Positions 46,641 to 59,881 of a stretch of DNA of 64,000 nt are shown piece by piece. Position 1 is the first letter of the stretch, and each line of letters opens with the position of its first letter. This stretch comes from Paraburkholderia atlantica (GTDB lineage: Bacteria; Pseudomonadota; Gammaproteobacteria; Burkholderiales; Burkholderiaceae): assembly GCF_009362785.1 (NCBI RefSeq), contig NZ_WHNQ01000002.1, forward strand, positions 62,001 through 126,000. Direction: 5' to 3'. Below the pieces are notes generated by a model, which had not been told where the DNA came from, did no database searches, and was given only the letters and a program-made list of their open reading frames with translations. A program made the position numbers and the translations under genes.

Positions 46641-46756
46641 TTGGGGTTACCGCCGAATCGTGTCGTCGAGATGGGGGCGCGGCTCGATCTGGTCTGACAT
46701 GCCCGCGTCAATTGCGACGCCGTTCAAACCCTGCGAATCCAGCGGCCCAAAACAAA

Positions 46757-46780
46757 AAAGCCCGCGAAAACGCGGGCTTT
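46757..46780 (-). terminator. Terminator after guaA
   Basis: AAAGCCCGCG, AAAA loop, CGCGGGCTTT; on the minus strand the stem is followed by TTTTTTG. It lies about 50 bases past the guaA stop. Confidence 0.92.
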
Positions 46781-46826
46781 GATGTGTGGCGTTGCTATGT
46801 CGTGCAGGCACGGTCGAGACGCCCAA

Positions 46827-48410
46827 TCACTCCCACTCGATTGTCGCAGGCGGCTTCCCCGAGATGTCATAGACGACCCGGTTGATCCCGCGCACTTCAT
46901 TGATGATCCGGTTCGACACATGCCCGAGCAGTTCGTGCGGCAGATGCGCCCAATGCGCGGTCATGAAGTCGAGCGTCTGCACCGCGCGCAGCGCGACGAC
47001 GTACTCGTAGGTGCGCCCGTCGCCCATCACGCCGACGCTCTTCACCGGCAGAAACACTGCGAATGCCTGGCTCGTCAGGTCGTACCACGACTTGCCGGTT
47101 TCCTTATCGATCGTGTTGCGCAGCGTCTCGATGAAAATCGCGTCCGCGCGGCGCAGCAGGTCCGCGAAATCGCGCTTCACTTCGCCCAGAATCCGCACGC
47201 CCAGACCCGGGCCCGGGAACGGATGGCGATACACCATCGAGTGCGGCAGACCGAGCTTCACGCCAAGCTCGCGCACTTCATCCTTGAACAGCTCGCGCAG
47301 CGGCTCGAGCAGCTTCAGGTTCAGCGTCTCCGGCAGACCACCGACGTTGTGGTGGCTCTTGATGGTTTGCGCGGCCTTCTTGCCCTTGCCCGCCGATTCG
47401 ATGACGTCCGGATAGATCGTGCCTTGTGCCAGCCACTTCGCGTCGGTCAGCTTGCCGGCCTCGGCCTGGAACACTTCGACGAACTCCGCGCCGATGATCT
47501 TGCGCTTCGCTTCCGGATCGGTCACGCCGGCGAGCTTGCCGAGGAAGGCTTCGCTCGCGTCGACATGAATCACCTTCACGCCAAGGTGATCGGCGAACAG
47601 CGCCATCACCTGCTCGGCTTCGTTCAGGCGCAAAAGGCCGTGATCGACGAACACGCAGGTCAGCTGATCGCCGATCGCGCGATGCAGCAGCGCCGCTGCC
47701 ACCGACGAATCCACGCCGCCCGACAAGCCCAGAATGACGTGCTCGTTACCGACCTGCTCGCGAATCTTCGCGACGGCCTCGTCGATGTAGTGGCCCATTT
47801 CCCAATCTGCCTTCGCACCGCAGATCTGCAACACGAAGCGCTCGAGCATCGCGCGGCCCTGCACCGTGTGGGTGACTTCCGGATGCCATTGCAGGCCGTA
47901 GAAGCGGCGCTGTTCGTCGGCCATCGCGGCGATCGGGCACGACTCCGTCGATGCCATCAGCGCGAAGCCGGGCGGCATTTCCAGCACCTTGTCGCCGTGG
48001 CTCATCCACACCTTCAGCATGCCGTGGCCTTCGGACGTGGTGAAGTCGCTGATGCCTTCGAGCAGGCTCGTATGATTGCGCGCGCGCACTTCGGCGTAGC
48101 CGAATTCGCGCAGATGGCCGATGTCGACCTTGCCGCCCAGCTGCTGGGCCATCGCCTGCATGCCGTAGCAGATGCCGAGCACCGGCACGCCGAGTTCGAA
48201 CACGGCTTGCGGCACGCGCGGCGTGTCTTCCTCGGTGACCGAGCTCGGGCCGCCCGACAGAATCACGCCCTTCGGCGCGAAGTCGCGGATAAACGACGCG
48301 TCGACGTCGTACGGATGGATTTCAGAATACACGTTGGCTTCGCGAACGCGACGTGCAATCAGTTGGGTGACTTGCGAACCGAAGTCGAGAATCAGGATCT
48401 TGTCATGCAT
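46827..48410 (-). CDS. guaA: GMP synthase (glutamine-hydrolysing)
   Basis: 527 residues. The N-terminal class I amidotransferase has [16 protein letters not shown] (nucleophile Cys) and LQWHPEV (His). The ATP-pyrophosphatase domain has [14 protein letters not shown] (P-loop), and the C-terminus [16 protein letters not shown] is invariant. It converts XMP to GMP. It is transcribed after guaB and an intervening membrane protein gene. The 3' end is a known integration site for genomic islands in many bacteria; no integrase is present here. Confidence 0.98.
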   Translation of the reverse strand: MHDKILILDFGSQVTQLIARRVREANVYSEIHPYDVDASFIRDFAPKGVILSGGPSSVTEEDTPRVPQAVFELGVPVLGICYGMQAMAQQLGGKVDIGHLREFGYAEVRARNHTSLLEGISDFTTSEGHGMLKVWMSHGDKVLEMPPGFALMASTESCPIAAMADEQRRFYGLQWHPEVTHTVQGRAMLERFVLQICGAKADWEMGHYIDEAVAKIREQVGNEHVILGLSGGVDSSVAAALLHRAIGDQLTCVFVDHGLLRLNEAEQVMALFADHLGVKVIHVDASEAFLGKLAGVTDPEAKRKIIGAEFVEVFQAEAGKLTDAKWLAQGTIYPDVIESAGKGKKAAQTIKSHHNVGGLPETLNLKLLEPLRELFKDEVRELGVKLGLPHSMVYRHPFPGPGLGVRILGEVKRDFADLLRRADAIFIETLRNTIDKETGKSWYDLTSQAFAVFLPVKSVGVMGDGRTYEYVVALRAVQTLDFMTAHWAHLPHELLGHVSNRIINEVRGINRVVYDISGKPPATIEWE

Positions 48411-48613
48411 GGCAGCGGACGGAATCAGAAGTGAGCGGATACGGAATGCCGCGCACGAGGCGCGGCGATGAATTCAAAGCGGTCAACGCGGCGACGGCGC
48501 GACAGCAAACATTACGGTGAAGCACAAAGGCGCGACCAACGGCGAAACTCGCCGCCAGCGATGCGCGCGAACGAAACCCGGTAGCTTCGGCAAACGGCCT
48601 GGCGCGCGGCGGT

Positions 48614-49357
48614 TCAGCCATGAAACGGCGGGCGCGGTGCGCCGGGCGCGTCGTTGCGGGTGTCGCGCGCGGTGCGTTCGGACTCGCTCGAGCCGGGCTC
48701 GCTTGCGGCCGGATGAAGCGGCGCGGTAGTGGCGACGGAAGCCGCGCCAGCCGGATTGACCGGCCGCGTGACCGGCACGACGGGCTCTGGCACCGGCTCG
48801 GCCTGATAAATCGGAAAGCCCGTTGACACACGTGGCTCGCGCGCGTTGTCGCGTTCGAGTTCACGCTTCTGTGCGGCATCCTGTTCGGCTTCTTTCGCGA
48901 CACGCTTGTCAGCCCGGCTGTCGGCCTTGCTCGATGAGGACTTGACCACGCCCCCCTTCTCGCGCCGCCGCACCACACCCGACAGTCGCACGCCGCCGAG
49001 CCCGATCACCACCAGCGCGACACCGGCCAGCACCGCCACCATCTGCCCGAAGCCGGTCAGCGACGGCGTATGCAGCCCCAGCAGCCAGACCAGCATCAGC
49101 ACGCCGATCAGCCAGTGCACATGCCCGACCACCTTCGCGACCGTTGAGGTCAGCGCTCCGTCGAACGACGCATGCACCGCGAGCCACGCGAGCCCGATCA
49201 GTGCAACGCCGAACGCCTGGCCGACCAGCACCGGCTCCGTTGGCACCAGTTGCAGCGCGTCGTACATCGAGGTCCACGGCGTCAGCACGAACAGCAGGCC
49301 GAACGCCAGCAGCACCAACGCATCGAGGATCAGTACAACGCGCAGCAGTGGCTTCAT
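48614..49357 (-). CDS. Membrane protein of unknown function in the gua operon
   Basis: 247 residues. Four hydrophobic segments lie in the first ~130 residues (LLRVVLILDALVLLAFGLLFVL; VGQAFGVALIGLAWLAVHA; VHWLIGVLMLVWLLGLH; MVAVLAGVALVVIGLGGV). A long charged then Pro/Ser/Ala-rich cytoplasmic tail follows. It starts 6 bases after the guaB stop, so it is in the guaB transcript. No domain of known function is recognised. Confidence 0.82.
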   Translation of the reverse strand: MKPLLRVVLILDALVLLAFGLLFVLTPWTSMYDALQLVPTEPVLVGQAFGVALIGLAWLAVHASFDGALTSTVAKVVGHVHWLIGVLMLVWLLGLHTPSLTGFGQMVAVLAGVALVVIGLGGVRLSGVVRRREKGGVVKSSSSKADSRADKRVAKEAEQDAAQKRELERDNAREPRVSTGFPIYQAEPVPEPVVPVTRPVNPAGAASVATTAPLHPAASEPGSSESERTARDTRNDAPGAPRPPFHG

Positions 49358-49363
49358 GGGCGT

Positions 49364-50856
<1,493 letters not shown>

Positions 50857-51119
50857 CGCGATACCACCCCGGTTTTCACTGCGCGAACAGCAGCTTAGCG
50901 AATTTCAGACGATTTTTTACCGCTCCGGCACGCGCCGATTTCGCTTGGCTTTTCGCGTGGGGTTCGATCGGGTTTCGTTTGCGCGTTCGCAGGCAAACGC
51001 GGGACCCAGGCCGGCGGCCATCGGCGATCGAGCGACGCGAATGCAGGATCGAACAAGACGCCGCGCACGCACAACCGCTATTCTGCCGCCCATTCCAGTT
51101 TATCCAGCAGGGGCAGTCG

Positions 51120-52106
51120 ATGCAGCGCGGTGTCATATATGGGGTCATGGCCGGAGCCTTGTGGGGCATGGTGTTTCTGGTGCCGCGCGTGCTGCCTGAC
51201 TTCTCCCCTCTGCTGCTCGTCGCCGGCCGCTATTCGATGTACGGCGTCGTGTCGCTCGCCGCGGCGCTGCCGATCGCGCGCTCGCTCGCCAAACGGCTGA
51301 GCCGCGAGGACCTGGTCGCGCTCGTCAAGCTCGCGCTGGCCGGCAACATCGTCTATTACCTGCTGCTGACGGCCGCCGTGCACCTGATCGGGATCGCGCC
51401 GGCTTCCCTGATCGTCGGCGTGCTGCCGGTCACGGTCACGCTGATGGGCCGGCGCGATCACGGCGCCGTGCCCCTCGCGCGCCTCGCATGGCCGCTCGCG
51501 ACCGTGATGGCGGGCATCGTCTGCATCAATATCGACGTGTTTACGGTGGCCGGCGCGGCGCCGGCGAGCATCGCGACGCGCCTGCTCGGCGTGGCCTGCG
51601 CGGTGGGCGCGCTCCTTTGCTGGACCTGGTTCGCGGTCGAAAATGCCCGCTATCTGCAGCGTCAGACGCATTTCAGCGGCAACGAGTGGTCGGTGCTGTG
51701 GGGCGTCGTGACGGGCGCGCTCGGCGGCGCGTTGTGGCTAGTGGTCGCCGCGCTGCCGTCCGGCGGCCCGCAGGGCGAGCTGGCCGACGCGCGCTGGCAC
51801 ACGTTCTGGCTGCTCAACGTGGTGCTCGCGATCGGTGCGTCCTGGCTCGGCAACGGCCTGTGGAATGCCGCGGCAAAACGGCTGCCGCTGACGCTGTCCG
51901 GCCAGATGATCGTATTCGAGACGCTGTTCGCGCTGCTTTACGCGTTCATTTACGACGAGCGCCTGCCGCGCCCGCTCGAACTCGCGGCGATCCTGCTGCT
52001 GGTGGCGGGGGTCTGGTGGTCGGTGCGCCGGCATTCGGACGACGATTCGTCGGGTGCGGCGCGCATCGAGGGCATGGACGAAAAGGCGCAAACAGCGGCG
52101 CCTTGA
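51120..52106 (+). CDS. DMT-superfamily (EamA) transporter
   Basis: 328 residues, about ten membrane segments, two EamA halves: GVIYGVMAGALWGMVFLVPRVLPDFSPLLLVAGRYSMYG at the start and GNGLWNAAAKRLPLTLSGQMIVFETLFALLYAFIYDERLPRPLELAAILLLVAGVWW at the end. These export or import small metabolites; the substrate is unknown. AGGGGC lies before ATG 51120. A much longer frame reads back to 49668 through guaB antisense and is not coding. A charged C-terminal tail is cytoplasmic. Confidence 0.9.
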   Translation: MQRGVIYGVMAGALWGMVFLVPRVLPDFSPLLLVAGRYSMYGVVSLAAALPIARSLAKRLSREDLVALVKLALAGNIVYYLLLTAAVHLIGIAPASLIVGVLPVTVTLMGRRDHGAVPLARLAWPLATVMAGIVCINIDVFTVAGAAPASIATRLLGVACAVGALLCWTWFAVENARYLQRQTHFSGNEWSVLWGVVTGALGGALWLVVAALPSGGPQGELADARWHTFWLLNVVLAIGASWLGNGLWNAAAKRLPLTLSGQMIVFETLFALLYAFIYDERLPRPLELAAILLLVAGVWWSVRRHSDDDSSGAARIEGMDEKAQTAAP

Positions 52107-52171
52107 GGTGACGTGATGATGTGACACGGGCGGCGGCCGAAAAAGTTCACCGCCACACCAGCTCGCGCCGC

Positions 52172-52504
52172 CTAGCGCGAATCCTTGTTCAACCAGCGCC
52201 GCCCCTCGATCGACCCCGCCTTGCGCGTCTTTTCGACGCGGCGTTGGCGCGACACCTTCGGATCGACCAATAAAGGCCGGTTAATCTCGACCCGATCATG
52301 GTCGGCCAGCACCGTATCGAGCGGCTTGAGCTTGCCGAACACGCCGACCTTTTGCGTGTTCAGATCGATCGATGGAAAACGCTGCAGAATCCCGCTGGCG
52401 TCGATCGCCTGCTGCAGCGTCGCGCCCGCGGGCAACTCGAGCGCGATCAATGCCTGCTCGCCGCCGAGCGCATAGCAGACCTCAACCGTTAGCCGCGCGC
52501 TCAT
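52172..52504 (-). CDS. ratB: RnfH-family ubiquitin-like protein
   Basis: 110 residues, Ub-RnfH family (YfjF). Core: LTVEVCYALGGEQALIALELPAGATLQQAIDASGILQRFPSIDLNTQKVGVFGKLKPLDTVLADHDRVEINRPLLVDP. Role uncertain; it is paired with ratA in most genomes. The ATG overlaps the ratA stop by 4 bases. The C-terminal tail is basic (RRQRRVEKTRKAG-like). Confidence 0.92.
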   Translation of the reverse strand: MSARLTVEVCYALGGEQALIALELPAGATLQQAIDASGILQRFPSIDLNTQKVGVFGKLKPLDTVLADHDRVEINRPLLVDPKVSRQRRVEKTRKAGSIEGRRWLNKDSR

Positions 52505-52938
52505 GCCTGACCATAGCGCTGATTGGCGCGCTTCACGAAAGATTCGACGAAGGTATTGGCGATGTGATTGAACACCGGCCCGATGATCTTCTCGAGCAGG
52601 ATGCTGGTGAACTCGTAGTGCAGCGCGAATTCGATCTTGCACGCGTCCGCCCGCAGCGGCGTGAAGCGCCAGAAACCGGTGAACTTGCGAAACGGACCGT
52701 CGGCGAATTCCATATCGATGCGCGTGGGGCGCTCCATCGAGTTGCGCGTGGCGAAATGCTGCTTGATGCCCTTGAAGTTGATATCGATCCGCGCCTCCAT
52801 GCTGGTGTCGTCCCGGTGACGAATTTCGATGCCGCCGCACCATGGCAGGAAGTTGGGGTAATCGTCGACGTCGGTGACGAGGTCGAACATCTGTTCCGCC
52901 GAATGGCGAATCAACACGGTTTTCTGGACATCTGCCAT
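52501..52938 (-). CDS. ratA: RatA/START-like protein (Coq10-type)
   Basis: 145 residues. MADVQKTVLIRHSAEQMFDLVTDVDDYPNFLPWCGG is the family opening, and the closing helix FVESFVKRANQRYG is conserved. Coq10/RatA proteins bind lipids such as ubiquinone; E. coli RatA has been reported to block ribosome subunit joining. Divergent from smpB, coupled to ratB. ATG 52938 is favoured over 52959. Confidence 0.94.
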   Translation of the reverse strand: MADVQKTVLIRHSAEQMFDLVTDVDDYPNFLPWCGGIEIRHRDDTSMEARIDINFKGIKQHFATRNSMERPTRIDMEFADGPFRKFTGFWRFTPLRADACKIEFALHYEFTSILLEKIIGPVFNHIANTFVESFVKRANQRYGQA

Positions 52939-53038
52939 AAATTGAACAGCGCGCGGCAAGGGTGGACGAGCGCGGCGGGCTTTCCTTGTCCCGCTTTGCT
53001 AAAATCGTAATTTTAAACGAGTTGGGCACTTTCCATTC

Positions 53039-53485
53039 ATGAGCATCATCGACAACAGAAAAGCCTTCTACGACTATTCGGTCGAGGAACGCTATGAGGC
53101 AGGCCTCGTGCTCGAAGGATGGGAGGTCAAGGCGTTGCGCGCGGGGCGCGGCCAGATCAAGGAAGGCTACGTGGTGATCCGCAATGGCGAGCTGTTCCTG
53201 ATCGGCACGCACATCAGCCCGCTGCCCGAAGCGTCGACGCACATCCATCCGGACCCGGTGCGCACGCGCAAGCTGCTGCTGCATAGCGAGGAAATCAGCA
53301 AGCTGATCGGCAAGGTCGAGCAGCGCGGCTACACGCTCGTGCCGCTGAATTTTCACTACAAAAACGGTCGCGTCAAATGCGAGATCGGTCTCGCGAAGGG
53401 CAAGAAAATGCACGACAAGCGCGAGACCGAGAAGAAGCGCGACTGGGAACGCGAGAAGGCGCGACTGATGCGCTCGCCGACGTAA
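53039..53485 (+). CDS. smpB: SsrA-binding protein SmpB
   Basis: 148 residues. It binds tmRNA and delivers it to stalled ribosomes for trans-translation. [42 protein letters not shown] and [40 protein letters not shown] are standard, the latter being the RNA-binding tail. No ssrA gene was seen in this window. Confidence 0.97.
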   Translation: MSIIDNRKAFYDYSVEERYEAGLVLEGWEVKALRAGRGQIKEGYVVIRNGELFLIGTHISPLPEASTHIHPDPVRTRKLLLHSEEISKLIGKVEQRGYTLVPLNFHYKNGRVKCEIGLAKGKKMHDKRETEKKRDWEREKARLMRSPT

Positions 53486-53511
53486 GCGCGTTTCCTTTCC
53501 CACTCATGCAA

Positions 53512-53543
53512 AAATGGCCCGCACATCGATGTGCGGGCCATTT
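53512..53543. terminator. Shared palindromic terminator
   Basis: AAATGGCCCGCACATC followed by its exact complement (16-bp arms, no loop), with T-rich flank beyond. It sits between the convergent smpB and the SPFH gene. Confidence 0.9.
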
Positions 53544-53585
53544 GCTTTTTGTCACGCGCTCATTGCGCGCTGATTGCCTGGTTCG

Positions 53586-54533
53586 TCAGCGCAGGTCGCT
53601 TCGCGGTGGCTCCGCTGCCGCCCTGCCCTTGTTCACGATCGTCAGCGCCGACGCGATCATCGAACTCATGTTCGACATGTCTCCCGGCACGATCAGCGTC
53701 GTGCCCTGCTTCGCGAGATTCGAAAACGCGTTCACGTACTGTTCGGCGACCTTCAGATTCACTGCGTCCATGCCGCCGTTCAGTTGGATCGCCGCGGCGA
53801 TCTTCTGGATCGCCTGCGCGTTCGCCTCGGCCACCGCCAGAATCGCCGCGGCCTGGCCCTGCGCCTGGTTGATCGCCGCCTGCCGCTCGCCTTCGGACGT
53901 CTGGATCGCCGCCTCGCGGCCGCCCGACGCGATATTGATCTGCTCCTGCTTGCGCCCTTCCGAGGCCGCGATCAGCGCGCGCTTCTCGCGCTCGGCGGTA
54001 ATCTGCGCTTGCATCGCGTGAAGGATTTCCTTCGGTGGCGTCAGGTCCTTGATCTCGTAGCGCAGCACTTTTACGCCCCAGTTCGCGGCCGCCTCGTCGA
54101 GTGCGGACACGATGCTGTGATTGATGAAATCGCGCTCCTCGAAGGTCCGGTCGAGCTCCAGCTTGCCGATGACCGAGCGCAGCGTGGTCTGCGACAACTG
54201 CGTGATCGCGAACACGAAGTTGCTCGATCCGTACGATGCCTTCATCGGATCGGTGACCTGGAAATACAGCACGCCGTCGACCTGCAGCTGCGTGTTGTCG
54301 CGTGTGATACAGACCTGACTCGGCACCTCGAGAGGAATTTCCTTCAGCACATGCTTGTACGCGACCCGGTCGACGAACGGGAACGCGAAGCTCAGACCCG
54401 GCGTCAGCGTCGCGTGATAACGGCCGAGGCGCTCGAGCACCCACGCATGCTGTTGCGGCACGATCTTGATGGTCTGCGACGCGAGCACGATCACGACGAT
54501 CAGCAGCACTGCCCCGACGATGGTTGAATCCAT
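53586..54533 (-). CDS. Stomatin/SPFH (QmcA-like) membrane protein
   Basis: 315 residues. One N-terminal membrane helix (VGAVLLIVVIVLASQTIKI), then the SPFH domain: VPQQHAWVLERLGRYHATLTPGLSFAFPFVDRVAYKH, GVLYFQVTDPMKASYG, NWGVKVLRYEIKDLTPP. A long Ala/Glu/Gln coiled coil follows (about residues 185-255). It resembles E. coli QmcA, which partners with an NfeD-like protein; that partner lies 147 bases upstream. The pair organises inner-membrane microdomains or proteolysis (family knowledge). Confidence 0.93.
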   Translation of the reverse strand: MDSTIVGAVLLIVVIVLASQTIKIVPQQHAWVLERLGRYHATLTPGLSFAFPFVDRVAYKHVLKEIPLEVPSQVCITRDNTQLQVDGVLYFQVTDPMKASYGSSNFVFAITQLSQTTLRSVIGKLELDRTFEERDFINHSIVSALDEAAANWGVKVLRYEIKDLTPPKEILHAMQAQITAEREKRALIAASEGRKQEQINIASGGREAAIQTSEGERQAAINQAQGQAAAILAVAEANAQAIQKIAAAIQLNGGMDAVNLKVAEQYVNAFSNLAKQGTTLIVPGDMSNMSSMIASALTIVNKGRAAAEPPRSDLR

Positions 54534-54680
54534 ATCGCTACCCTCCGATTCTGCTTCGAATTGTTATGCGCAGGTTGGTCGGGCCTGCGTGTTCAGATTA
54601 GGCTCTGGTGCTTCGCTTTGTGAAGGGATATCGATGAGCGCGTATGGCGAACACCGCACCCAACATGCGGGTTCGGATCG

Positions 54681-55136
54681 TCAGGTCGTGCTCGCGCGCG
54701 CCTTCGGCTGCCGGCTCGCGACGACGACGAGACAACTGCCGCGCAGCTCCCTGATCTCGTAGACCTGCGCGTCTTCGGGTTCGCCCGCGGCCAGCTCGAC
54801 ATCCCAAGCCGCGCCACGATAGGTCGCACGCGCTTTGCGCCCCTGCCAGGCCGGCACGTTCAGCGTCTGCCCGATGTCCAGATTGACATCGGGATTGCGC
54901 GACGCCTGCTCGCGCCTGCGACGGGCAAAGCGCGAGCGTCTGAGCACCACGACCGCCGCAAGCGCGACCAGCGCCGCCACCACGAACTGCAGATCGGGCC
55001 CGGCGCCGGCAATGCGCGCAAGCGCGGCCGCGACGAAGCCGAACGCGATCATCAACAGATAGAAGGTGCCGCTCATCAGTTCCAGCACGACAAGCACACC
55101 CGCCCCGATCCACCAGAACAGTCCACCAGGCGCCAC
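54681..55136 (-). CDS. NfeD-like membrane protein
   Basis: About 151 residues: three membrane segments in the first ~75 residues, then a soluble OB-fold (VPAWQGRKARATYRGAAWDVELAAGE), typical of short NfeD/YbbJ proteins that partner stomatins. I use GTG 55136 because GGAGG lies 5 bases before it. The frame reaches 55160, but that start would lie inside the ppsA terminator. Co-transcribed with the SPFH gene downstream. Confidence 0.85.
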   Translation of the reverse strand: MAPGGLFWWIGAGVLVVLELMSGTFYLLMIAFGFVAAALARIAGAGPDLQFVVAALVALAAVVVLRRSRFARRRREQASRNPDVNLDIGQTLNVPAWQGRKARATYRGAAWDVELAAGEPEDAQVYEIRELRGSCLVVVASRQPKARASTT

Positions 55137-55154
55137 GTCGACCTCCACAAAGCA

Positions 55155-55181
55155 AAACACCCCGGATCTACCGGGGTGTTT
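55155..55181 (-). terminator. Terminator after ppsA
   Basis: AAACACCCCGG and CCGGGGTGTTT pair exactly around a 5-base loop, 72 bases past the ppsA stop and just before the NfeD gene. Confidence 0.88.
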
Positions 55182-55252
55182 ATAGCACGAAGCGACGTGC
55201 CATTAACGCGTGCTGAATGCCGCCTGCGAAGCGGCATTCGATACCTCGCGAG

Positions 55253-57655
<2,403 letters not shown>

Positions 57656-57744
57656 ACAAGCCCCTAAGTGTGAAAGAAATTCACGACTGTGCAAGTGGGC
57701 TTGAACACGGGCAGCCCATTGGAAGCTCGACCCCGTGTCTTGCA

Positions 57745-57940
57745 CAACCTGTTAGATAAGCAATCGCCGTTAAGGCGGAGATGCGTTTGGCATGGAGACG
57801 GCGGCGAAGAACGCCAATTGGCGCACTTACCGCTCGATCTCTTGCGTTCAACGCATATTGACGCCAGATGACGTGAGGTTGAACGACCGTTCGCAGTAAT
57901 TTAGCGGCCAATCGCCTGCAATTGCTTATCCAACAGGTTG
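57745..57940. repeat. 20-bp inverted repeat in the ppsA/ppsR gap
   Basis: CAACCTGTTAGATAAGCAAT (57745-57764) and, inverted, ATTGCTTATCCAACAGGTTG (57921-57940) match at 19 of 20 positions, 156 bases apart. Both contain the CCTGTTGATAAG-like string also seen in the repeats at 4.3-4.7 kb. The site is in the 469-base divergent promoter region of ppsA and ppsR, which holds no supported gene. Regulatory looping or a mobile small repeat are both possible. Confidence 0.65.
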
Positions 57941-58124
57941 CCGCTATTCTACCGTGCCGACTCCCCAAATGTGGCAGTCGGTCGAGAATTGCGTCTCGAA
58001 TCGCGCCCCGGCCCAGCCAGCGGGCTTTTGCGAGGCCGGCCGCGCCGCTGCGCGGATTGATCCAGACGCGTTTTGGCGCCGCACTTTGCCGGCTCGTTTG
58101 CCTTTCACGTTCACAGCTCCACTG

Positions 58125-58940
58125 ATGCCGCCCACCGTATTCATCGTCTCAGACGGTACCGGGATCACTGCCGAAACCTTCGCGCATTCGATCCTCTCCC
58201 AGTTCGACCAGAAATTCCGCCTGGTCCGCGTGCCATTCGTCGACTCGACCGAGAAGGCCTACGCAACGCTCGAAAAAATCAACGAAGCGGTCGTGCAGGA
58301 CGGCCGTCGTCCGATCGTGTTCACCACGCTCGTCGATAGCTCGTCGAATCAGATCGTGAAGGATTCGAACGCACTCGTGCTCGACATGTTCCAGACCTTC
58401 GTCGAGCCGCTCGAGCAGGAACTCGAGCTGAAGTCGAGCCACGCGATGGGCCGCGGTCACCAGAACGCGGACACCGAGGAGTACAAGAACCGGATCGAGG
58501 CCATCAATTTCTCGCTCGCGCACGACGACGGTCAATCGAACCGCAATCTCGCGGACGCCGACGTGATCCTCGTCGGCGTGTCGCGCAGCGGCAAGACGCC
58601 GACGAGCCTTTATCTGGCGATGCAGTACGGCGTGAAAGCAGCGAACTATCCGCTGATTCCCGAAGATTTCGAACGCGGCAAGCTGCCCACGCCGCTGCTC
58701 GAGCATCGGCAGAAGATGTTCGGGCTGTCGATCGATCCGCAGCGTCTGTCGGAGATCCGCAACGAGCGGCGGCCGGGCAGCAAGTACGCGGCGCTGGAAA
58801 ACTGCCGCTATGAGATCAACGAAGCGGAAGCGATGATGCGGCGTGAAGGGATCAAGTGGCTGTCGTCGACGCACAAGTCGATCGAGGAGATCGCGACGAC
58901 GATCCTGCAGGAGATCAAGCTGGATCGGCCGTCGTATTGA
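58125..58940 (+). CDS. ppsR: PEP synthase regulatory kinase/pyrophosphorylase
   Basis: 271 residues, DUF299 family. It inactivates PpsA by ADP-dependent phosphorylation of a Thr next to the catalytic His and reactivates it with phosphate. [26 protein letters not shown] is the start; [27 protein letters not shown] is the P-loop; and the end, [17 protein letters not shown], is conserved. ATG 58125 is chosen; an extension to 57954 would run through the promoter region. Confidence 0.96.
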   Translation: MPPTVFIVSDGTGITAETFAHSILSQFDQKFRLVRVPFVDSTEKAYATLEKINEAVVQDGRRPIVFTTLVDSSSNQIVKDSNALVLDMFQTFVEPLEQELELKSSHAMGRGHQNADTEEYKNRIEAINFSLAHDDGQSNRNLADADVILVGVSRSGKTPTSLYLAMQYGVKAANYPLIPEDFERGKLPTPLLEHRQKMFGLSIDPQRLSEIRNERRPGSKYAALENCRYEINEAEAMMRREGIKWLSSTHKSIEEIATTILQEIKLDRPSY

Positions 58941-58998
58941 CGGACTGCCGAGCAGGCGTTGCGATGCCGGGCCAGCGCCCGCGCAACGCCGCTCACAT

Positions 58999-59787
58999 CT
59001 ACTTTCTGCGCCCGCGCTGCTGGCGGCATTGCTCGAACACGCAGACCGCCGCCGCGGCCGCCACGTTCAGCGATTCCATGCCGCCAGGCTGCGGAATCGT
59101 CACCCGCAACGACACGGCATCTCGCCACACCTGCGACACGCCCGCGCCTTCGTTGCCGAACACCCATGCAAGCGGCCTGCTCAGGTCGCAGTCATAAATC
59201 GCTTCGGCGCCGTGCGAATCGGTGATGGCGATCGGGACCGCGAGACGTTCGATCAGTGCACTCGCGTCGACATCCTCATGAATCTGCAACAGGAAGTGGG
59301 CGCCCATGCCGGAGCGCAGCACCTTCGACGACCACGCGTACGCGGTGCCCGGCGCGCAGAACACGTGTTCGATACCCGCGGCCGCCGCGCTGCGCAGAAT
59401 CGAACCGACGTTGCCCGCGTCCTGCACGCCGTCGAGCACCAGACAGTTTTGCTCGACGCGCTCGGGCAGCGGCGCATCGAGCTTCTCGACGAGCAGCAGA
59501 ATTCCAACCCCATGCACGACGTTCGACAACTGTCCGAATAACGCATCCGGCAGCGTCACGAGCCGATGCTCGTCGATGCGCGACACGATCGCCTGCGCTT
59601 CTTCGTGACGCAACGCGCCGTCGGTGACGACGCACAGCTCCGGCTGACCGGCGACGTCGAGATACGCGCTCGCGAGATGGAAGCCCTCGAGCAGCGCATG
59701 GCCGCTGCGGCGCTGTTGATGCGTCGAGCCGGCCAGTGCCTTCAGGCGCTTGTAGAGCGGATTGTCCCGCGAGGTGATGGCTTTCAC
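58999..59787 (-). CDS. SpoU/TrmH-family RNA 2'-O-methyltransferase
   Basis: 262 residues. An N-terminal substrate-binding part (ITSRDNPLYKRLKAL) precedes the SPOUT knot: CLVLDGVQDAGNVGSILRSAAAAG (motif 1), WVFGNEGAGVS (motif 2) and RVTIPQPGGMESLNVAAAAAVCVFE (motif 3). It methylates a ribose in rRNA or tRNA; which nucleotide is not clear, RlmB-like or TsnR-like being options. It ends the lpx operon, 94 bases after rnhB. Confidence 0.93.
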   Translation of the reverse strand: MKAITSRDNPLYKRLKALAGSTHQQRRSGHALLEGFHLASAYLDVAGQPELCVVTDGALRHEEAQAIVSRIDEHRLVTLPDALFGQLSNVVHGVGILLLVEKLDAPLPERVEQNCLVLDGVQDAGNVGSILRSAAAAGIEHVFCAPGTAYAWSSKVLRSGMGAHFLLQIHEDVDASALIERLAVPIAITDSHGAEAIYDCDLSRPLAWVFGNEGAGVSQVWRDAVSLRVTIPQPGGMESLNVAAAAAVCVFEQCRQQRGRRK

Positions 59788-59881
59788 AGACAGCGAAGGC
59801 GGTGAGAAATGGAAAAGGAATCAGCGGCGACTCAGTGGCAACTCAGCGGCGCTCGAGCGCGAACCGCGCTGATGGGGTCGG

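Noticed and set aside
46740..46830. Genomic island at the guaA 3' end
   Set aside because: No integrase, no second attachment repeat and a normal terminator follow guaA; only a small LysR remnant is present.
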